Shown here: positions 1 through 10,289 of the stretch, piece by piece
Layout: each line of letters begins with the position of its first letter
Position numbering within the stretch: position 1 is the first letter of the stretch
Origin: Verrucomicrobiota bacterium
Lineage (GTDB): Bacteria; Verrucomicrobiota; Verrucomicrobiia; Limisphaerales; UBA1319
Assembly (NCBI GenBank): GCA_022711435.1
Contig: JAKLFB010000020.1
Coordinates: forward strand, 1-64,000
Reading direction: 5' to 3'
Length of the DNA stretch: 64,000 nucleotides
Notes under the pieces: model-generated
The model's database searches: none
Told to the model about the DNA's origin: nothing
What the model saw: only the letters and a program-made list of their open reading frames with translations
Position numbers and translations under genes: made by a program

Positions 1-127
1 TAGCGTGAGTCTGACGGGCGGGCAGACCGGCAACGCCGACTTCGGCTACTACGGCATCCCGGCGGCGGCGCTGGGGGACCGGGTGTGGAACGACGCCAAC
101 GGCAACGGGGTGCAGGACAGTGGCGAG
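1..127 (+). repeat. Exact 127-nt direct repeat, copy 1
   Basis: Bases 1-127 are identical to 3208-3334 and lie in the same reading frame of the SdrD B-like gene; the first mismatch is at 128 versus 3335. The repeat covers the end of one module and the start of the next. It probably continues to the left of the window. Confidence 0.9.
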
Positions 128-3100
128 GCGGGGTTGGCAAACGTGGCGGTGACGCTGACGGTGGTGTATCCGGACGGGACGGTGGCGAGCGTGACGGCGC
201 TGACCGATGCCAGCGGGCATTACGCGTTCGAGAACCTGTTGGTGGACGAGAACTACGACGGGGCGGGAGCGACCTACGGGGTGGGCGGCGAGGAGCCGCA
301 GCATGTGATCAGTGTGGCAGCGCCGGCGGGGTATCTGCCCAGCCCGCCCAACCAGGCGGGGGAGGACCAGGACTCGGAGGATCCGGCCGGGGAGCTGGCC
401 TACCCGGTGGAGAGCTTCTTCGACGTGTTCTACGACTTTGGGTTTACGCAGCTGGCGCAGGTCAGCGGGCACTTGTTCTTGGACAGCAACGGGGACGGGG
501 ACCAGGATCCTGGCGAGCCCAATTTGCCAAACGTCAATGTGGTTGTTACCAAGTCGGATAACACGCAGGTGACTGTGAGCACCGACGCGGACGGCAACTG
601 GGTTGCTACGGTGCCGGCCGGTGCGACCACGGCGGACGTGGACCAGAGCGATCCGGAGTTCCCTGCGGGGGCGCTGCAGACTGCGGGGACTGACCCGACG
701 AGCGTGACGGCGGTGGCCGGGGTGAACACGTTCACCGACGATGACGGCTACTACGCGGCGGCAGGCCCGACGACGGTCAGCGGGCATCTGTTCGTGGACA
801 GCAACGGGGACGGGGACCAGGATCCTGGCGAGCCGAACCTGGCGAATGTGGACGTGCGGATCACGCCCAGCAGCGGGCCGGCGTTCACAGTGGCGACCGA
901 TGCCAACGGGGACTGGATTGCGGTGGTGCCGGCCGGCGCGACGACGGCGGACGTGGTCGAGGCCGATCCGGACTTCCCGGCGGGCTACACGCAGACGGCG
1001 GGGATCGATCCGACGAGCGTGACGGCGGTGGCCAACACCAACACCTCGGCGGGGGTCGATGGCTACCAGCCGCCGGCGGGGGATGAGCCGGCGACGGTGT
1101 ACGGGCATCTATTCGTGGACGAGAACGGCAACGGGGCGCAGGAGGCGGGTGAGCCGAACCTGGCCAACGTCGATGTGATGGTGATCGACGGGAGCGGGAC
1201 GCAGGTGGTGACGACCGACGCCAACGGCAACTGGGTGGCGGTGGTGGCGCCGGGCAGTGTGACGGCGGATGTGGACCAGAGCGACACGGACTTCCCGGCC
1301 GGGGCGACGCAGACGGCGGGCACGGACCCGACAACGGTGACGGCGGTGGCGGGCACGGCGGTGAGCGCGGGCGATGACGGCTACTATGTGGCGCCGGTCA
1401 ATGCGATTGGGGACCGGGTGTGGCTGGACGAGGATGGGGACGGGGCGCAGGACGCCGGGGAGGCGGGTCTGGCCAATGTGGTGGTGGAGTTGCGTGACCT
1501 GGCTGGCGCCCTGATTGCCAGCACGGTGACGGACGCCGAGGGCAACTACTTGTTCAGCGGGATGGGCGACGGGGTGTATGTGGTGAAGGTGGTGGCCAGT
1601 TCGCTGGCCAGCGGTCTGGCGGTCAATCCGACGGGCGACCGGGACGGCTTGCTGGATAGCCAGACGGTGGTGAACGTGAGCGGGGGCGGGGTGGTGGATG
1701 ACGCCGATTTCGGCTACAACTGGGCGCCCTCGACCGACGTTGTCGGCGGCACCGGCACTGGCGCCATCGGGGACCGGATCTGGAACGACGCCGACGGGGA
1801 TGGCATCCAGGATCCGGGCGAAGCCGGTCTGGCGAATGTCCAGGTCAGGTTGCTGACCGACGACAATGGCGACGGGGTGTATGGCGGGGCAGGGGACAGC
1901 CCGGCGCTGACGGCGGCGACCGATGCCGCGGGCCGCTACGTGTTCGACGGTCTGGCGGCGGGGGCCTACGTGGTCCAGGTGAACACGGCCACCCTGCCGG
2001 CGGGCTTCAACACGGCGCCCAGCGCGGACCCCGATGGCGTGCTCGACAGCGTGACCGGGCCGATCGTTCTGGCGCCCGGCGACGTGTATGTGAATGCCGA
2101 TTTCGGCTACAAGCTCGACACCGACAACAATCCCTCCACCGGCGCCGATGCGCAGGGCGGCAGCCGGATTGGCGACCTGGTCTTCTTCGATGCCGATGGC
2201 GATGGCGCCTTCGATGTTGGAACCGATTACGGCATTGCGGGGGTCGCGGTGAAGCTGCTCGACAACGCGGGCAATGTGATTGCGACGACGACCACCGACA
2301 GCGCCGGCAGCTACAGCTTCCCGGGTCTGCCGGCCGGCGCCTACACGGTGGCGGTGAGCGACACGGCCAACGTGCTGGGGGGGCTGGATCAGAGCGCCGA
2401 TCCGGACGGGGGCGCGCTCAGCCCGTCTTACAGCCTGACGGTGGACGGAAGCACGGCCTATGACACCGTCGACTTTGGCTACACGCCATCGGACAACACG
2501 CCGACGATCACGGGCACAGGCGTTATTGGGGACACGATCTACCTGGATCGCAGCGGGGCCGGCGGGCAGGACCTGGACGGTGCGGACAACATGCTGGGCA
2601 CGGCGGACGACGAGCCGGGTCTGGCAGGTGTGGTGGTGCAGTTGTGGGATGGGGCGGGGACGACGCTGCTGGCGACGGCGGTGACGGACCAGAACGGCAA
2701 CTACACCTTCGCCGGTGTGGACGCAACGGCCACGTACACGGTGAAGGTGGCGACGAGCACGCTGCCCAACGGGGGCGCGGGGATGGTGAACACGGGGGAC
2801 CCGAACGGGGGCGGCGACAGCCAGTCGGTGGTGGATTTGTCGACCGGAGCGATCAACTTGGATCAGGACTTCGGCTACCAGGCGCCGGCAGGCAGCGACA
2901 ACACGATCACGGGGACGATCTGGAAGGATCTCAACGCCGACGGGGTGCTGGATGCCGATGGGGCGGACAACATACCGGGCAATGGGGACGACGAGACGGG
3001 CATTGGAGGCGTAACCGTTGTGTTGCGGGACAGCGACGGGGACGTGGTGGGGACGGCGATCACCGATGCCAGCGGGAACTACAGCTTCCCGGGTCTGCCG

Positions 3101-4093
3101 GACGGCACGTACACCGTCGATGTGGTTGACGAAAACAACGTCCTCAATGGCCTGTGGCACTCGCTGGGGGCGGCCGGCACCGATGACAACAGCCAGAGCG
3201 ATCCGTATAGCGTGAGTCTGACGGGCGGGCAGACCGGCAACGCCGACTTCGGCTACTACGGCATCCCGGCGGCGGCGCTGGGGGACCGGGTGTGGAACGA
3301 CGCCAACGGCAACGGGGTGCAGGACAGTGGCGAGCCGGGGATCTCGGGCGTGGTGGTCCAGTTGACAATCACCTGGCCGGGAAGCGCCACATCGACCGTT
3401 GTCCAAACCGTCACCGATGCCAGCGGGTATTACGCCTTCGAGAACCTGCTGCTGGACGAGAACTACGACGGGGCGGGAATGGGCGAGCCGACGTACTCGA
3501 TTATGATCCCGTTGGCCAATCAGCCCGGGACGCCCAGCCCAACGGGGCAGGGGACGGCAGCAACCGACTCGAACGATGCGGACGGCACGGCGGCCTACCC
3601 GGTCGAGAGCTTCTTCGACGTGACCTACGATTTCGGGTTCTACAATGTCACTGTGGGGCCGGATGTGACGCCGGTGATCACCGCGCAGCCAAACGTCATG
3701 CACGGTCCGACGGACTTCAACCTCCGCGTCCAGGTCGTCGAGCTCAACCGGGTGGCCACCCAGGGGACGATCACCCTGCGGATTCCGAAGGATAGTCGAT
3801 GGATTCTGCGCGAGCCCTACGATCCCAGCCTGACGATTCTGGACGGTGTTCCGATGGAGAACTATAAGTGGGCTTATTCGGAGGATTCCACCCACCACAT
3901 CTTCACGACCGTCAACTCGGGCATCTTCATCCCGGCCGGCAGCTTCTCCTACTTCGGGATCAAGACCAAATGGTCCTCACCCGCGACCGAGGGCAAATAC
4001 ACGATTACGGTGCAGATCGATTCCTGGAGCGGGAATGAGAACCGTATCGACAACAACGCCGATGCGGAGAAGATCGACTTTTTCGACAATTAG
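2..4093 (+). CDS. Repetitive SdrD B-like surface/secreted protein, 5' end outside window
   Basis: Large extracellular protein built from about ten SdrD B-like (CnaB-like) beta-sandwich modules. Modules begin near bases 70, 461, 776, 1097, 1405, 1765, 2170, 2524, 2906 and 3278, each with a calcium-loop-like signature such as GDRVWNDANGNGVQDSGE or SGHLFVDSNGDGDQDPGE, and several end in DFGY. From about base 3665 the protein changes to a non-repetitive C-terminal domain of about 140 residues with no LPXTG or obvious anchor. The frame is open to the left edge: the bases before the first GTG read Y-S-V-S, exactly as in the internal copy near 3205, so the real start lies upstream. Typical role: adhesion or cell-surface scaffold; no catalytic residues seen. 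Followed after a short gap by another secreted protein on the same strand. Confidence 0.85.
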   Translation, partial: SVSLTGGQTGNADFGYYGIPAAALGDRVWNDANGNGVQDSGEAGLANVAVTLTVVYPDGTVASVTALTDASGHYAFENLLVDENYDGAGATYGVGGEEPQHVISVAAPAGYLPSPPNQAGEDQDSEDPAGELAYPVESFFDVFYDFGFTQLAQVSGHLFLDSNGDGDQDPGEPNLPNVNVVVTKSDNTQVTVSTDADGNWVATVPAGATTADVDQSDPEFPAGALQTAGTDPTSVTAVAGVNTFTDDDGYYAAAGPTTVSGHLFVDSNGDGDQDPGEPNLANVDVRITPSSGPAFTVATDANGDWIAVVPAGATTADVVEADPDFPAGYTQTAGIDPTSVTAVANTNTSAGVDGYQPPAGDEPATVYGHLFVDENGNGAQEAGEPNLANVDVMVIDGSGTQVVTTDANGNWVAVVAPGSVTADVDQSDTDFPAGATQTAGTDPTTVTAVAGTAVSAGDDGYYVAPVNAIGDRVWLDEDGDGAQDAGEAGLANVVVELRDLAGALIASTVTDAEGNYLFSGMGDGVYVVKVVASSLASGLAVNPTGDRDGLLDSQTVVNVSGGGVVDDADFGYNWAPSTDVVGGTGTGAIGDRIWNDADGDGIQDPGEAGLANVQVRLLTDDNGDGVYGGAGDSPALTAATDAAGRYVFDGLAAGAYVVQVNTATLPAGFNTAPSADPDGVLDSVTGPIVLAPGDVYVNADFGYKLDTDNNPSTGADAQGGSRIGDLVFFDADGDGAFDVGTDYGIAGVAVKLLDNAGNVIATTTTDSAGSYSFPGLPAGAYTVAVSDTANVLGGLDQSADPDGGALSPSYSLTVDGSTAYDTVDFGYTPSDNTPTITGTGVIGDTIYLDRSGAGGQDLDGADNMLGTADDEPGLAGVVVQLWDGAGTTLLATAVTDQNGNYTFAGVDATATYTVKVATSTLPNGGAGMVNTGDPNGGGDSQSVVDLSTGAINLDQDFGYQAPAGSDNTITGTIWKDLNADGVLDADGADNIPGNGDDETGIGGVTVVLRDSDGDVVGTAITDASGNYSFPGLPDGTYTVDVVDENNVLNGLWHSLGAAGTDDNSQSDPYSVSLTGGQTGNADFGYYGIPAAALGDRVWNDANGNGVQDSGEPGISGVVVQLTITWPGSATSTVVQTVTDASGYYAFENLLLDENYDGAGMGEPTYSIMIPLANQPGTPSPTGQGTAATDSNDADGTAAYPVESFFDVTYDFGFYNVTVGPDVTPVITAQPNVMHGPTDFNLRVQVVELNRVATQGTITLRIPKDSRWILREPYDPSLTILDGVPMENYKWAYSEDSTHHIFTTVNSGIFIPAGSFSYFGIKTKWSSPATEGKYTITVQIDSWSGNENRIDNNADAEKIDFFDN
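3208..3334 (+). repeat. Exact 127-nt direct repeat, copy 2
   Basis: Second copy of the repeat at 1-127, about 3.2 kb downstream and in the same frame. Recombination between copies would remove or add a block of about eight modules without shifting the frame. Confidence 0.9.
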
Positions 4094-4128
4094 CCAGCGG
4101 GGATCCAATGATGATGGGAGAGCACGGT

Positions 4129-6066
4129 ATGATGAAATCGACGTTGACTTGCGCATGCCTGATCGCAGCGGCTCTGGGTGTGTTTGGACAAACCCTGAGT
4201 TACAATCCCTACCTTGTCCAACCGACGATCGCGCCGGCCCCTCTATTGCCGGCCGAGTTCAACGGCGCCGGGACGATCACGCTCGATGTGGGCAACACCG
4301 GCAGTTCGGACATCGCCGTGGTGGCCGGCCAGGAGATGTTGTTGACGCTGACTCTGTCGTATGGTGTGCCCGATGCCTTGGACCCGATCGACGCCGTCGG
4401 CGGGGCGGGCAAGGTGTGGTTCTCGTGGCAGTATTTTCCGGATACGAAGACCTACCGGGGCACACAAATCGCGACCATTCCCGGCTCGTCCCGCGAGACC
4501 ATCACCATTGCCTATCGAGTGACGCAGAATTCGTTCTCGGACCAGTCGTACAAGAACGGTTTCAATGCGAACATCTCACCTCCCGGCTACACCAATCCCC
4601 AGCCGACTGACGACGATACCGTCGAAATCTACACCTACGTGCAGGCGTTCGACTTTGGGGATGCGCCCTCCAGCTACGGGGAAGCGCGGCACGAGATCGA
4701 TCTGCGGAAGGACCCTGTTCAAGGCCCCTACAACCGTTATATTTACCTGGGCTCCGCCGTGGATCCCGAGCAGGCGATGCAGTATTCCCCAGACGCGCTC
4801 GGCGACGACACAAGCCAGACGGGCGGGCTGGGCGTGGACGACGAGGATGGTGTCGTGTTGCCGGTCCTGATCACGGGAACGACGGTCACGATTCCAGTCG
4901 TCGTGAATGACGTGGACCTGGGCATTGAACAAGCGGCGCCTCGGCTGAGCGGGTGGATTGACTGGAACGGGGACGGAGATTTTCTGGATGCTGGCGAGCC
5001 TATTGCGGCTAACGTTTTGGTGACCGCGTCTGGCACAGTGAACATCAGTGTTCCGGTCCCACCCGATGCGATAACGAGCCAGCCCACCTTCGCACGGTTC
5101 CGGATCGGGACGTTCGTGTTCCCACCCACACCCACCGGCAACGCCGCCTACGGTGAAGTCGAGGACTATGTTGTGACGATTCAGGCGCCGGCGCCGTCCT
5201 TGAGCGTCACCAAGACGAAAACGAGCGGGCCCAACCTGGTGACGGAGGTTGGCCAGGTGATTGGCTATACGATTGTCATTACGAACACGGGCAACGTAGC
5301 TCTGACGGGGGTGTCGGTGAGCGATCAGCTCCCCAATGGCACCGCTGGCACTCTGGCGGGCCCGACCGGTGATGCCGGGACGCCCAATGTCATCGATGTG
5401 GGCGAGGCTTGGACCTACACGATTAGCTACACAGTGACGGCGGCGGACGTGGACGCCAAGCTGAGCCTTGTCAACACGGTCTCGGTGGTGACGACGGAGG
5501 TGCCTGGGCCGACGACGGCGAAGGCGACGACGCCCGTCTGGGGCGGGCCAACCTCGGTCCCGCTGGCTGGCTTCCGCGCCAAGAGCATCGAGGGCCGCGC
5601 AGTGCTTGATTGGCGGACCTTGGTTGAGTTCGACATGGTCGGGTTCCACCTCGAGCGGACCGCGGTCTCGGGGGGCTGGGAGCGGATCACGCGCACGATC
5701 ATTCCAGCCCGAGCGTTTGACTTGCAGCCGCACGACTACCGCTTTGAAGACGCGGGAATCGGCGATGGGCTGGGCATTCGGTACCGGCTCCTGCGGGTTG
5801 ATGCGGGTGGGGCCGAAGGGATCCTGGCCGAGGCGGCTCTCGAACATGGCGCCAAGCTGACGGTCGAACGCACTGTCAGCGGGCTGCAGATCAAAGTCGA
5901 GGGTCCGGCTATGGCCTCGATGGTGATCGAGGGCTCGGGCCACATCAACAATGGGCCATGGATCGAAGTGGGCACTGTGGTTCTGGATGACAAAGGCCGA
6001 GGCGCACTGCGTCTAGACAAACCGCTCGGTGACACCATCGGATTCTACCGCGTGCGAGAGCCGTAA
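4129..6066 (+). CDS. Secreted GEVED/DUF11-type repeat-domain protein
   Basis: Exported protein of about 645 residues with no recognisable enzyme domain. I chose the ATG at 4129 because GGGAG lies 8 nt upstream and the product then starts MMKSTLTCACLIAAALG, a signal peptide; an in-frame ATG at 4108 would add seven residues. After a beta-rich N-terminal domain there is a GEVED-type domain (WIDWNGDGDFLDAGEP, closing with YGEVEDYVV) near residues 190-350. A DUF11-type domain follows (SVTKTKTSGPN, YTIVITNTGNVALTGVSV), about residues 360-470. The last 170 residues resemble the C-terminal region of other secreted proteins here and end GFYRVREP. Same strand as, and directly after, the SdrD B-like gene, so they may be cotranscribed. 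Probable role: surface or matrix component. Confidence 0.8.
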   Translation: MMKSTLTCACLIAAALGVFGQTLSYNPYLVQPTIAPAPLLPAEFNGAGTITLDVGNTGSSDIAVVAGQEMLLTLTLSYGVPDALDPIDAVGGAGKVWFSWQYFPDTKTYRGTQIATIPGSSRETITIAYRVTQNSFSDQSYKNGFNANISPPGYTNPQPTDDDTVEIYTYVQAFDFGDAPSSYGEARHEIDLRKDPVQGPYNRYIYLGSAVDPEQAMQYSPDALGDDTSQTGGLGVDDEDGVVLPVLITGTTVTIPVVVNDVDLGIEQAAPRLSGWIDWNGDGDFLDAGEPIAANVLVTASGTVNISVPVPPDAITSQPTFARFRIGTFVFPPTPTGNAAYGEVEDYVVTIQAPAPSLSVTKTKTSGPNLVTEVGQVIGYTIVITNTGNVALTGVSVSDQLPNGTAGTLAGPTGDAGTPNVIDVGEAWTYTISYTVTAADVDAKLSLVNTVSVVTTEVPGPTTAKATTPVWGGPTSVPLAGFRAKSIEGRAVLDWRTLVEFDMVGFHLERTAVSGGWERITRTIIPARAFDLQPHDYRFEDAGIGDGLGIRYRLLRVDAGGAEGILAEAALEHGAKLTVERTVSGLQIKVEGPAMASMVIEGSGHINNGPWIEVGTVVLDDKGRGALRLDKPLGDTIGFYRVREP

Positions 6067-6828
6067 GGTAGGGCGGCCACTCCGTGGACGCCGCATTGGT
6101 CGCTCTAAGCTTGCGGTTCGGCGCGCGGCGGAGCGCATGCCCTACCTTGCCAGCCGTAAGCCGAAAGGTAGGGCGGCCACTCCGTGGACGCCGCATTGGT
6201 CGCTCTAAGCTTGCAGCCCGGCGCGCGGCGGAGCGCGCGCCCTACCTTGCAAGCCGCAAGCCGAAAGGTAGGGCGGCCACTCCGTGGACGCCGCTCGATG
6301 GCCGACAGCTTGCAGCCCGGCGCGCGGCGGAGCGCGCGCCCTACCTTGCAAGCCGCAAGCCGAAAAGGTAGGGCGGCCACTCCGTGGACGCCGCATTGGT
6401 GGCTGTAAGCTTACGGTTCGGCGCGCGGCGGAGCGCGCGCCCTATCTTGCCAGCCGTAAGCCGAAAGGTAGGGCGGCCACTCCGTGGACGCCGCTCGATG
6501 GCCGACAGCTTGCAGCCCGGCGCGCGGCGGAGCGCGCGCCCTACCTTGCAAGCCGCAAGTCGAAAGGTAGGGCGGCCACTCCGTGGACGCCGCATTGGTG
6601 GCTGTAAGCTTACGGTTCGGCGCGCGGCGGAGCGCGCGCCCTACCTTGCAAGCCGTAAGCCGAAAGGTAGGGCGGCCACTCCGTGGACGCCGCTCGATGG
6701 CCGACAGCTTGCAGCCCGGCGCGCGGCGGAGCGCGCGCCCTACCTTGCAAGCCGCAAGTCGAAAGGTAGGGCGGCCACTCCGTGGACGCCGCATTGGTGG
6801 CTGTAAGCTTACGGTTCGGCGCGCGGCA
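6067..6828 (+). repeat. Tandem array of about eight 99-100 bp palindromic repeats
   Basis: Units start at 6067, 6167, 6267, 6367, 6467, 6566, 6666 and 6765 (last one partial). Each begins GGTAGGGCGGCCACTCC and carries near its end the inverted complement CGCGCCCTACC, so each unit can fold as a long hairpin. Two versions of the unit middle occur, CATTGGTxGCT and CTCGATGGCCGAC, and in the second half they alternate, suggesting later duplication of a 200-bp dimer. The array fills the gap between two secreted-protein genes. Open frames inside it are repeat artefacts. Confidence 0.9.
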
Positions 6829-6865
6829 GTCTTCTGCCGCTTTGGATGATGGACAAGAGGCATTG

Positions 6866-9800
6866 ATGATCGTTTTGGAAAATCGATTGATCGCGCGGGC
6901 GCGGCTGTGTTCTTGGTTTGGCTTGGCCCTGTGGGCGATAGCCATTGGCACGGCAAACGGTTGGGCGATGCCAGCGTTCGCTTCCGCACAGCCGGATTCG
7001 ATCCGCCCGCCGATCGCCATCATCGAGAGTTGGTCGGCCCGTCCGAATTCGACCGGGCTCGAATTGCGCTGGCGCACCGCGGCAGAGCATGGCGCCATGA
7101 TGTTCCAGGTCTTTGGCCAGAGAGGCGGCGTCTGGGTCGAGATCGCCTCTTACCCTATCCCGGCCAACAATGCCGCCGCCGGCGCCGAGTATGCAGTGTC
7201 GGATGCCGGCAGCCGCCTCCCCTTCGAGACTGCTTATCGTTTGCTCGCCACCAGCGACGATAACCAATCCCAGTGGATCGATCTGACGCCGGATCTGTTC
7301 CAGGCCGAATGGCCGCGGACCCGATCTTCGGCTGACACTGCCGCAGCGGCATCGGGCCCGCTCCCGACGATCGCTGCTGCATCGACCGTCGATCCGATCC
7401 CGCTCGAATCCCTCGGGCTCGGCCACCGGGTCAAGATTTGGACGGGCCAGGGCGGCGTGCATGCCATTCAAGCAGCGTCGCTGGCCCAGGTTTTGGGCCA
7501 GTCCGAGCCCGAAGTCCGCTCCTGGATTCAGCAACGCCGGCTCGCATTGGCCAACCGCGGGCAGCCCGTGGGATGGCTGCCCGGATCCGATGGCGGCGAA
7601 TTGTATTTCTATGCCGAGCCCAGGCATGACCTCTACACCGAGCGCAATGTGTATTGGCTCACCGCCGGTTTGCCCCCTCTTGCCGGCCGGTTGGATGGGC
7701 GGAAACCGGGTCGGGCCCTCGAAGGCGTCTATCGCGAACGGACCGATCTCGAGCAGGACCTGCTGTCCGTCCTGAGCCTGGCCACTTCTCCGCAGGATGA
7801 TTACTGGGTCTGGAAGCGGCTGTTTGCGGGTGTCCCTCTGTTCGATTCCGCTCGGTTCCCGCTCGTGCTGACTGCCGTCGAAACCAACTCGAGCCGGCCC
7901 GCCGTCCTCAAGCTGCGTGTTTGGGGCGGAAGCGTTGCGCCGCATGCCGTCCAGATCCAGTGGAACGGCCAGACCGTCGGCCAATGGACCTGGAACGATA
8001 AAACCCAGTTCACGATCGCGGTCGAGCTGCCCGCCTCGATCCTCCGTTCGGGAACCAACGAGCTCGCCCTCAAGGCCGTCCGGTTGCCCGGCGCCAGCAA
8101 TAGCCAATGGTACCTGGACGGATTCTCCCTCGAATATGACCGCCGATTCGTTCCCAGCGCGGGCATGCTCGAATTCGGCGTCGAAAGCAAATCGGCCATC
8201 GCCATTTCGGGCTTCGACACTGCGGATCTTCAGCTCTGGGACATATCCGATCCCCGCCTGCCTCTGCCGGTCGATAACCTGGCGTTGGGGACCAACCAGG
8301 GCTCGGTCCAGATCGGTTTCGAGCCGGCCGGGCCGGGGGCGCGCTATATCGCATGGGAGGAAACCGCAGCTGCATCCCCCCTGTCGTTGAGCCTATCCAC
8401 AAACCAGAATCTGGCGAATCCAACGAACCGGGCCGAGCTCGTCATCCTGGCGCCAGCCGCGCTGATCGATGCCGCGAGGCATTTGGCTGACTACCGCAGT
8501 TCCTCTTGGATCGCACGTCTGATCCCGTGGGAATCGGTTGTTGACGAGTTCGGCGATGGGATCGCTTCCCCGGACGCCCTCGCTGCGTTCCTGAAGAGTG
8601 CGGCGTTCCAGTGGGCGATGCCGCCCCGGTTGCTGACGCTGGTTGGAAATGGCACGCACGATTACCGCGATATCAAAGGCGCCGGCGATAATCTGCTGCC
8701 CACCGCCCTGATCGCCACACCATTCGGCCTCGCCCATTCTGATCTCGCTCTGGGCGACCTGGACCAGAACGGCATCCCCGAAATCCTGATCGGGCGTCTC
8801 CCGGCCCGCCAGCCCGCCGAGGTCGAGGCGATTCTCGCCAAGATCCGCAGCGTCGAGACCAACACGGCGCCTGCGATTCCCGAGGCGCTCGTGGTGGCCG
8901 ATCTGCCCGACAGCGCCGGCGATTTCACGGCGGACGCCCTCGAGATCGAGTCGATCCTCGAGGATGCCTTTGCGGTCGAGCGCTTGTTGCGCGGAGACGG
9001 TCTCGATGCGGCCACGCTTCGGTCTCGACTGCTCGAGCGGTTGGGCAAGGGGCTCGATCTGATGGACTATGCTGGCCACGGGGCGATCGACCGGCTCGGG
9101 CTCGATGGTTATCTGATGTCCAGCGACGTGCCGGGGTTGTCGCTTCGGCATCGCCCGCCCTTCCTGGTGACCGCGACCTGCGTCGCCGGCCTTTACGGGG
9201 AGCCTGGATTCGACTGCTTGACCGAGACGCTCCTCCTGGCCAGCCAGCGAGGGATTGTTGGGGCTATCGCCCCTTCCGGGCTGTCGTGGAGCACCGATGC
9301 AGCCCGGCTGAACGCCCGGCTGATGGCTCAGCTCGAGGCCGGAGGCGGCCGGGCGATTGGGGATCTCATGCGCCAATCGCTGGCAGGCTATGTCACCAAC
9401 GACCAGGTTGTGACCCTCGGTTTGGTCTACAATCTTCTGGGCGACCCCGCCACTCGGTTACGCTTGCCGCCACCCGATCAAGGCACTCATCTGCCCCCCG
9501 CCGTCGCCTTGATGCCACCCTCGAGCTCGAAGCTGTCGGCGCCCGCGAGCTTCGAGCTCGCCGCTGCCGCGTTCGGCTCGGACAGCCCTATCCAGCAAGT
9601 CGAGTTTTACCAGGGGCCCGCTCTCCTCGGGACCCTCGATGAGCCGCCCTATATCTGGACAGTTGCCGATCTGGCTCCGGGCGCCTTCGAGTTCCGGGCC
9701 GTGGCAATCGATTCTCGAGGAGCACAAGGTGTTTCGAGTCCGCTTTCGATCCAGGTTGCCGCCAACAACCAGCCGCCCCAGGTCCGGTTCACCGCCCCCG

Positions 9801-10255
9801 CCGACGGCGCGGCTTTTCTCGTGCCTGCCGCATTCTGCCTGAGCGTTCAGGCATCGGATCCCGACGGCCTGGTTCAGCGCATCGACCTGTTCCAGGACGG
9901 CCGGCTCATCGGCGCCGTCCCGACCGAGTCAGGATCCCTGACGCTGACCAATATTGGCGCCGGGCACTACGCATTCTCGGCAGTCGCATGGGATAACAAG
10001 GAAACACCTTCCGCTCCCGCCCTGATCCATGTGGTCGTGCCTCCCCTCCGCATCGATCGGATCGAGATGGATCCAGGAACGCTGTCCATCGGCTGGACGG
10101 GTGGTCATCCGCCTTTTCGGGTCGAATGGCGGCGGGGGCTCGAGCCGGGCTTGTCCTGGGAGACGATCGGATCGCCCACGGCCACTCGCGAGGCTATGCT
10201 CCCGGCCTCGGTCGAGACTGGTTTCCTGCGCGTTTTGGGCAGCCAGGGCGATTGA
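6866..10255 (+). CDS. Secreted gingipain-like cysteine peptidase (family C25) with Ig-like C-terminus
   Basis: Exported protein of 1129 residues. The ATG at 6866 is preceded by AAGAGG and gives a signal peptide (residues 1-32, with RLCSWFGLALWAIAIG and a cut near ANGWA). An upstream in-frame start would lie in the repeat array and is rejected. The peptidase domain occupies about residues 540-870: His in MDYAGHGAID near residue 737 and Cys in VTATCVAGLYGEP at about 772 are the expected C25 dyad. An N-terminal region of about 500 residues contains a beta-rich propeptide-like part. Two Ig-like domains follow at about 880-1060 (AFEFRAVAIDS, YAFSAVAWDN), then a short terminal domain ending GFLRVLGSQ. 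Typical function: extracellular protein degradation or processing of surface proteins. It stands alone between the repeat array and a convergent export operon. Confidence 0.85.
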   Translation: MIVLENRLIARARLCSWFGLALWAIAIGTANGWAMPAFASAQPDSIRPPIAIIESWSARPNSTGLELRWRTAAEHGAMMFQVFGQRGGVWVEIASYPIPANNAAAGAEYAVSDAGSRLPFETAYRLLATSDDNQSQWIDLTPDLFQAEWPRTRSSADTAAAASGPLPTIAAASTVDPIPLESLGLGHRVKIWTGQGGVHAIQAASLAQVLGQSEPEVRSWIQQRRLALANRGQPVGWLPGSDGGELYFYAEPRHDLYTERNVYWLTAGLPPLAGRLDGRKPGRALEGVYRERTDLEQDLLSVLSLATSPQDDYWVWKRLFAGVPLFDSARFPLVLTAVETNSSRPAVLKLRVWGGSVAPHAVQIQWNGQTVGQWTWNDKTQFTIAVELPASILRSGTNELALKAVRLPGASNSQWYLDGFSLEYDRRFVPSAGMLEFGVESKSAIAISGFDTADLQLWDISDPRLPLPVDNLALGTNQGSVQIGFEPAGPGARYIAWEETAAASPLSLSLSTNQNLANPTNRAELVILAPAALIDAARHLADYRSSSWIARLIPWESVVDEFGDGIASPDALAAFLKSAAFQWAMPPRLLTLVGNGTHDYRDIKGAGDNLLPTALIATPFGLAHSDLALGDLDQNGIPEILIGRLPARQPAEVEAILAKIRSVETNTAPAIPEALVVADLPDSAGDFTADALEIESILEDAFAVERLLRGDGLDAATLRSRLLERLGKGLDLMDYAGHGAIDRLGLDGYLMSSDVPGLSLRHRPPFLVTATCVAGLYGEPGFDCLTETLLLASQRGIVGAIAPSGLSWSTDAARLNARLMAQLEAGGGRAIGDLMRQSLAGYVTNDQVVTLGLVYNLLGDPATRLRLPPPDQGTHLPPAVALMPPSSSKLSAPASFELAAAAFGSDSPIQQVEFYQGPALLGTLDEPPYIWTVADLAPGAFEFRAVAIDSRGAQGVSSPLSIQVAANNQPPQVRFTAPADGAAFLVPAAFCLSVQASDPDGLVQRIDLFQDGRLIGAVPTESGSLTLTNIGAGHYAFSAVAWDNKETPSAPALIHVVVPPLRIDRIEMDPGTLSIGWTGGHPPFRVEWRRGLEPGLSWETIGSPTATREAMLPASVETGFLRVLGSQGD

Positions 10256-10289
10256 GGGCCCGGGCCGGCTCGATCCTCCCGGAAACAGC

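Noticed and set aside
1109..3898. Minus-strand open frame of about 929 codons
   Set aside because: It is the antisense shadow of the repetitive high-GC SdrD B-like gene; its sequence is Arg/His/Val-rich and has no domain features.
6067..6828. Regular 100-bp array as a CRISPR
   Set aside because: Units are joined head to tail with no unique spacers of 25-45 bp and are themselves long palindromes; no cas genes occur in the window.
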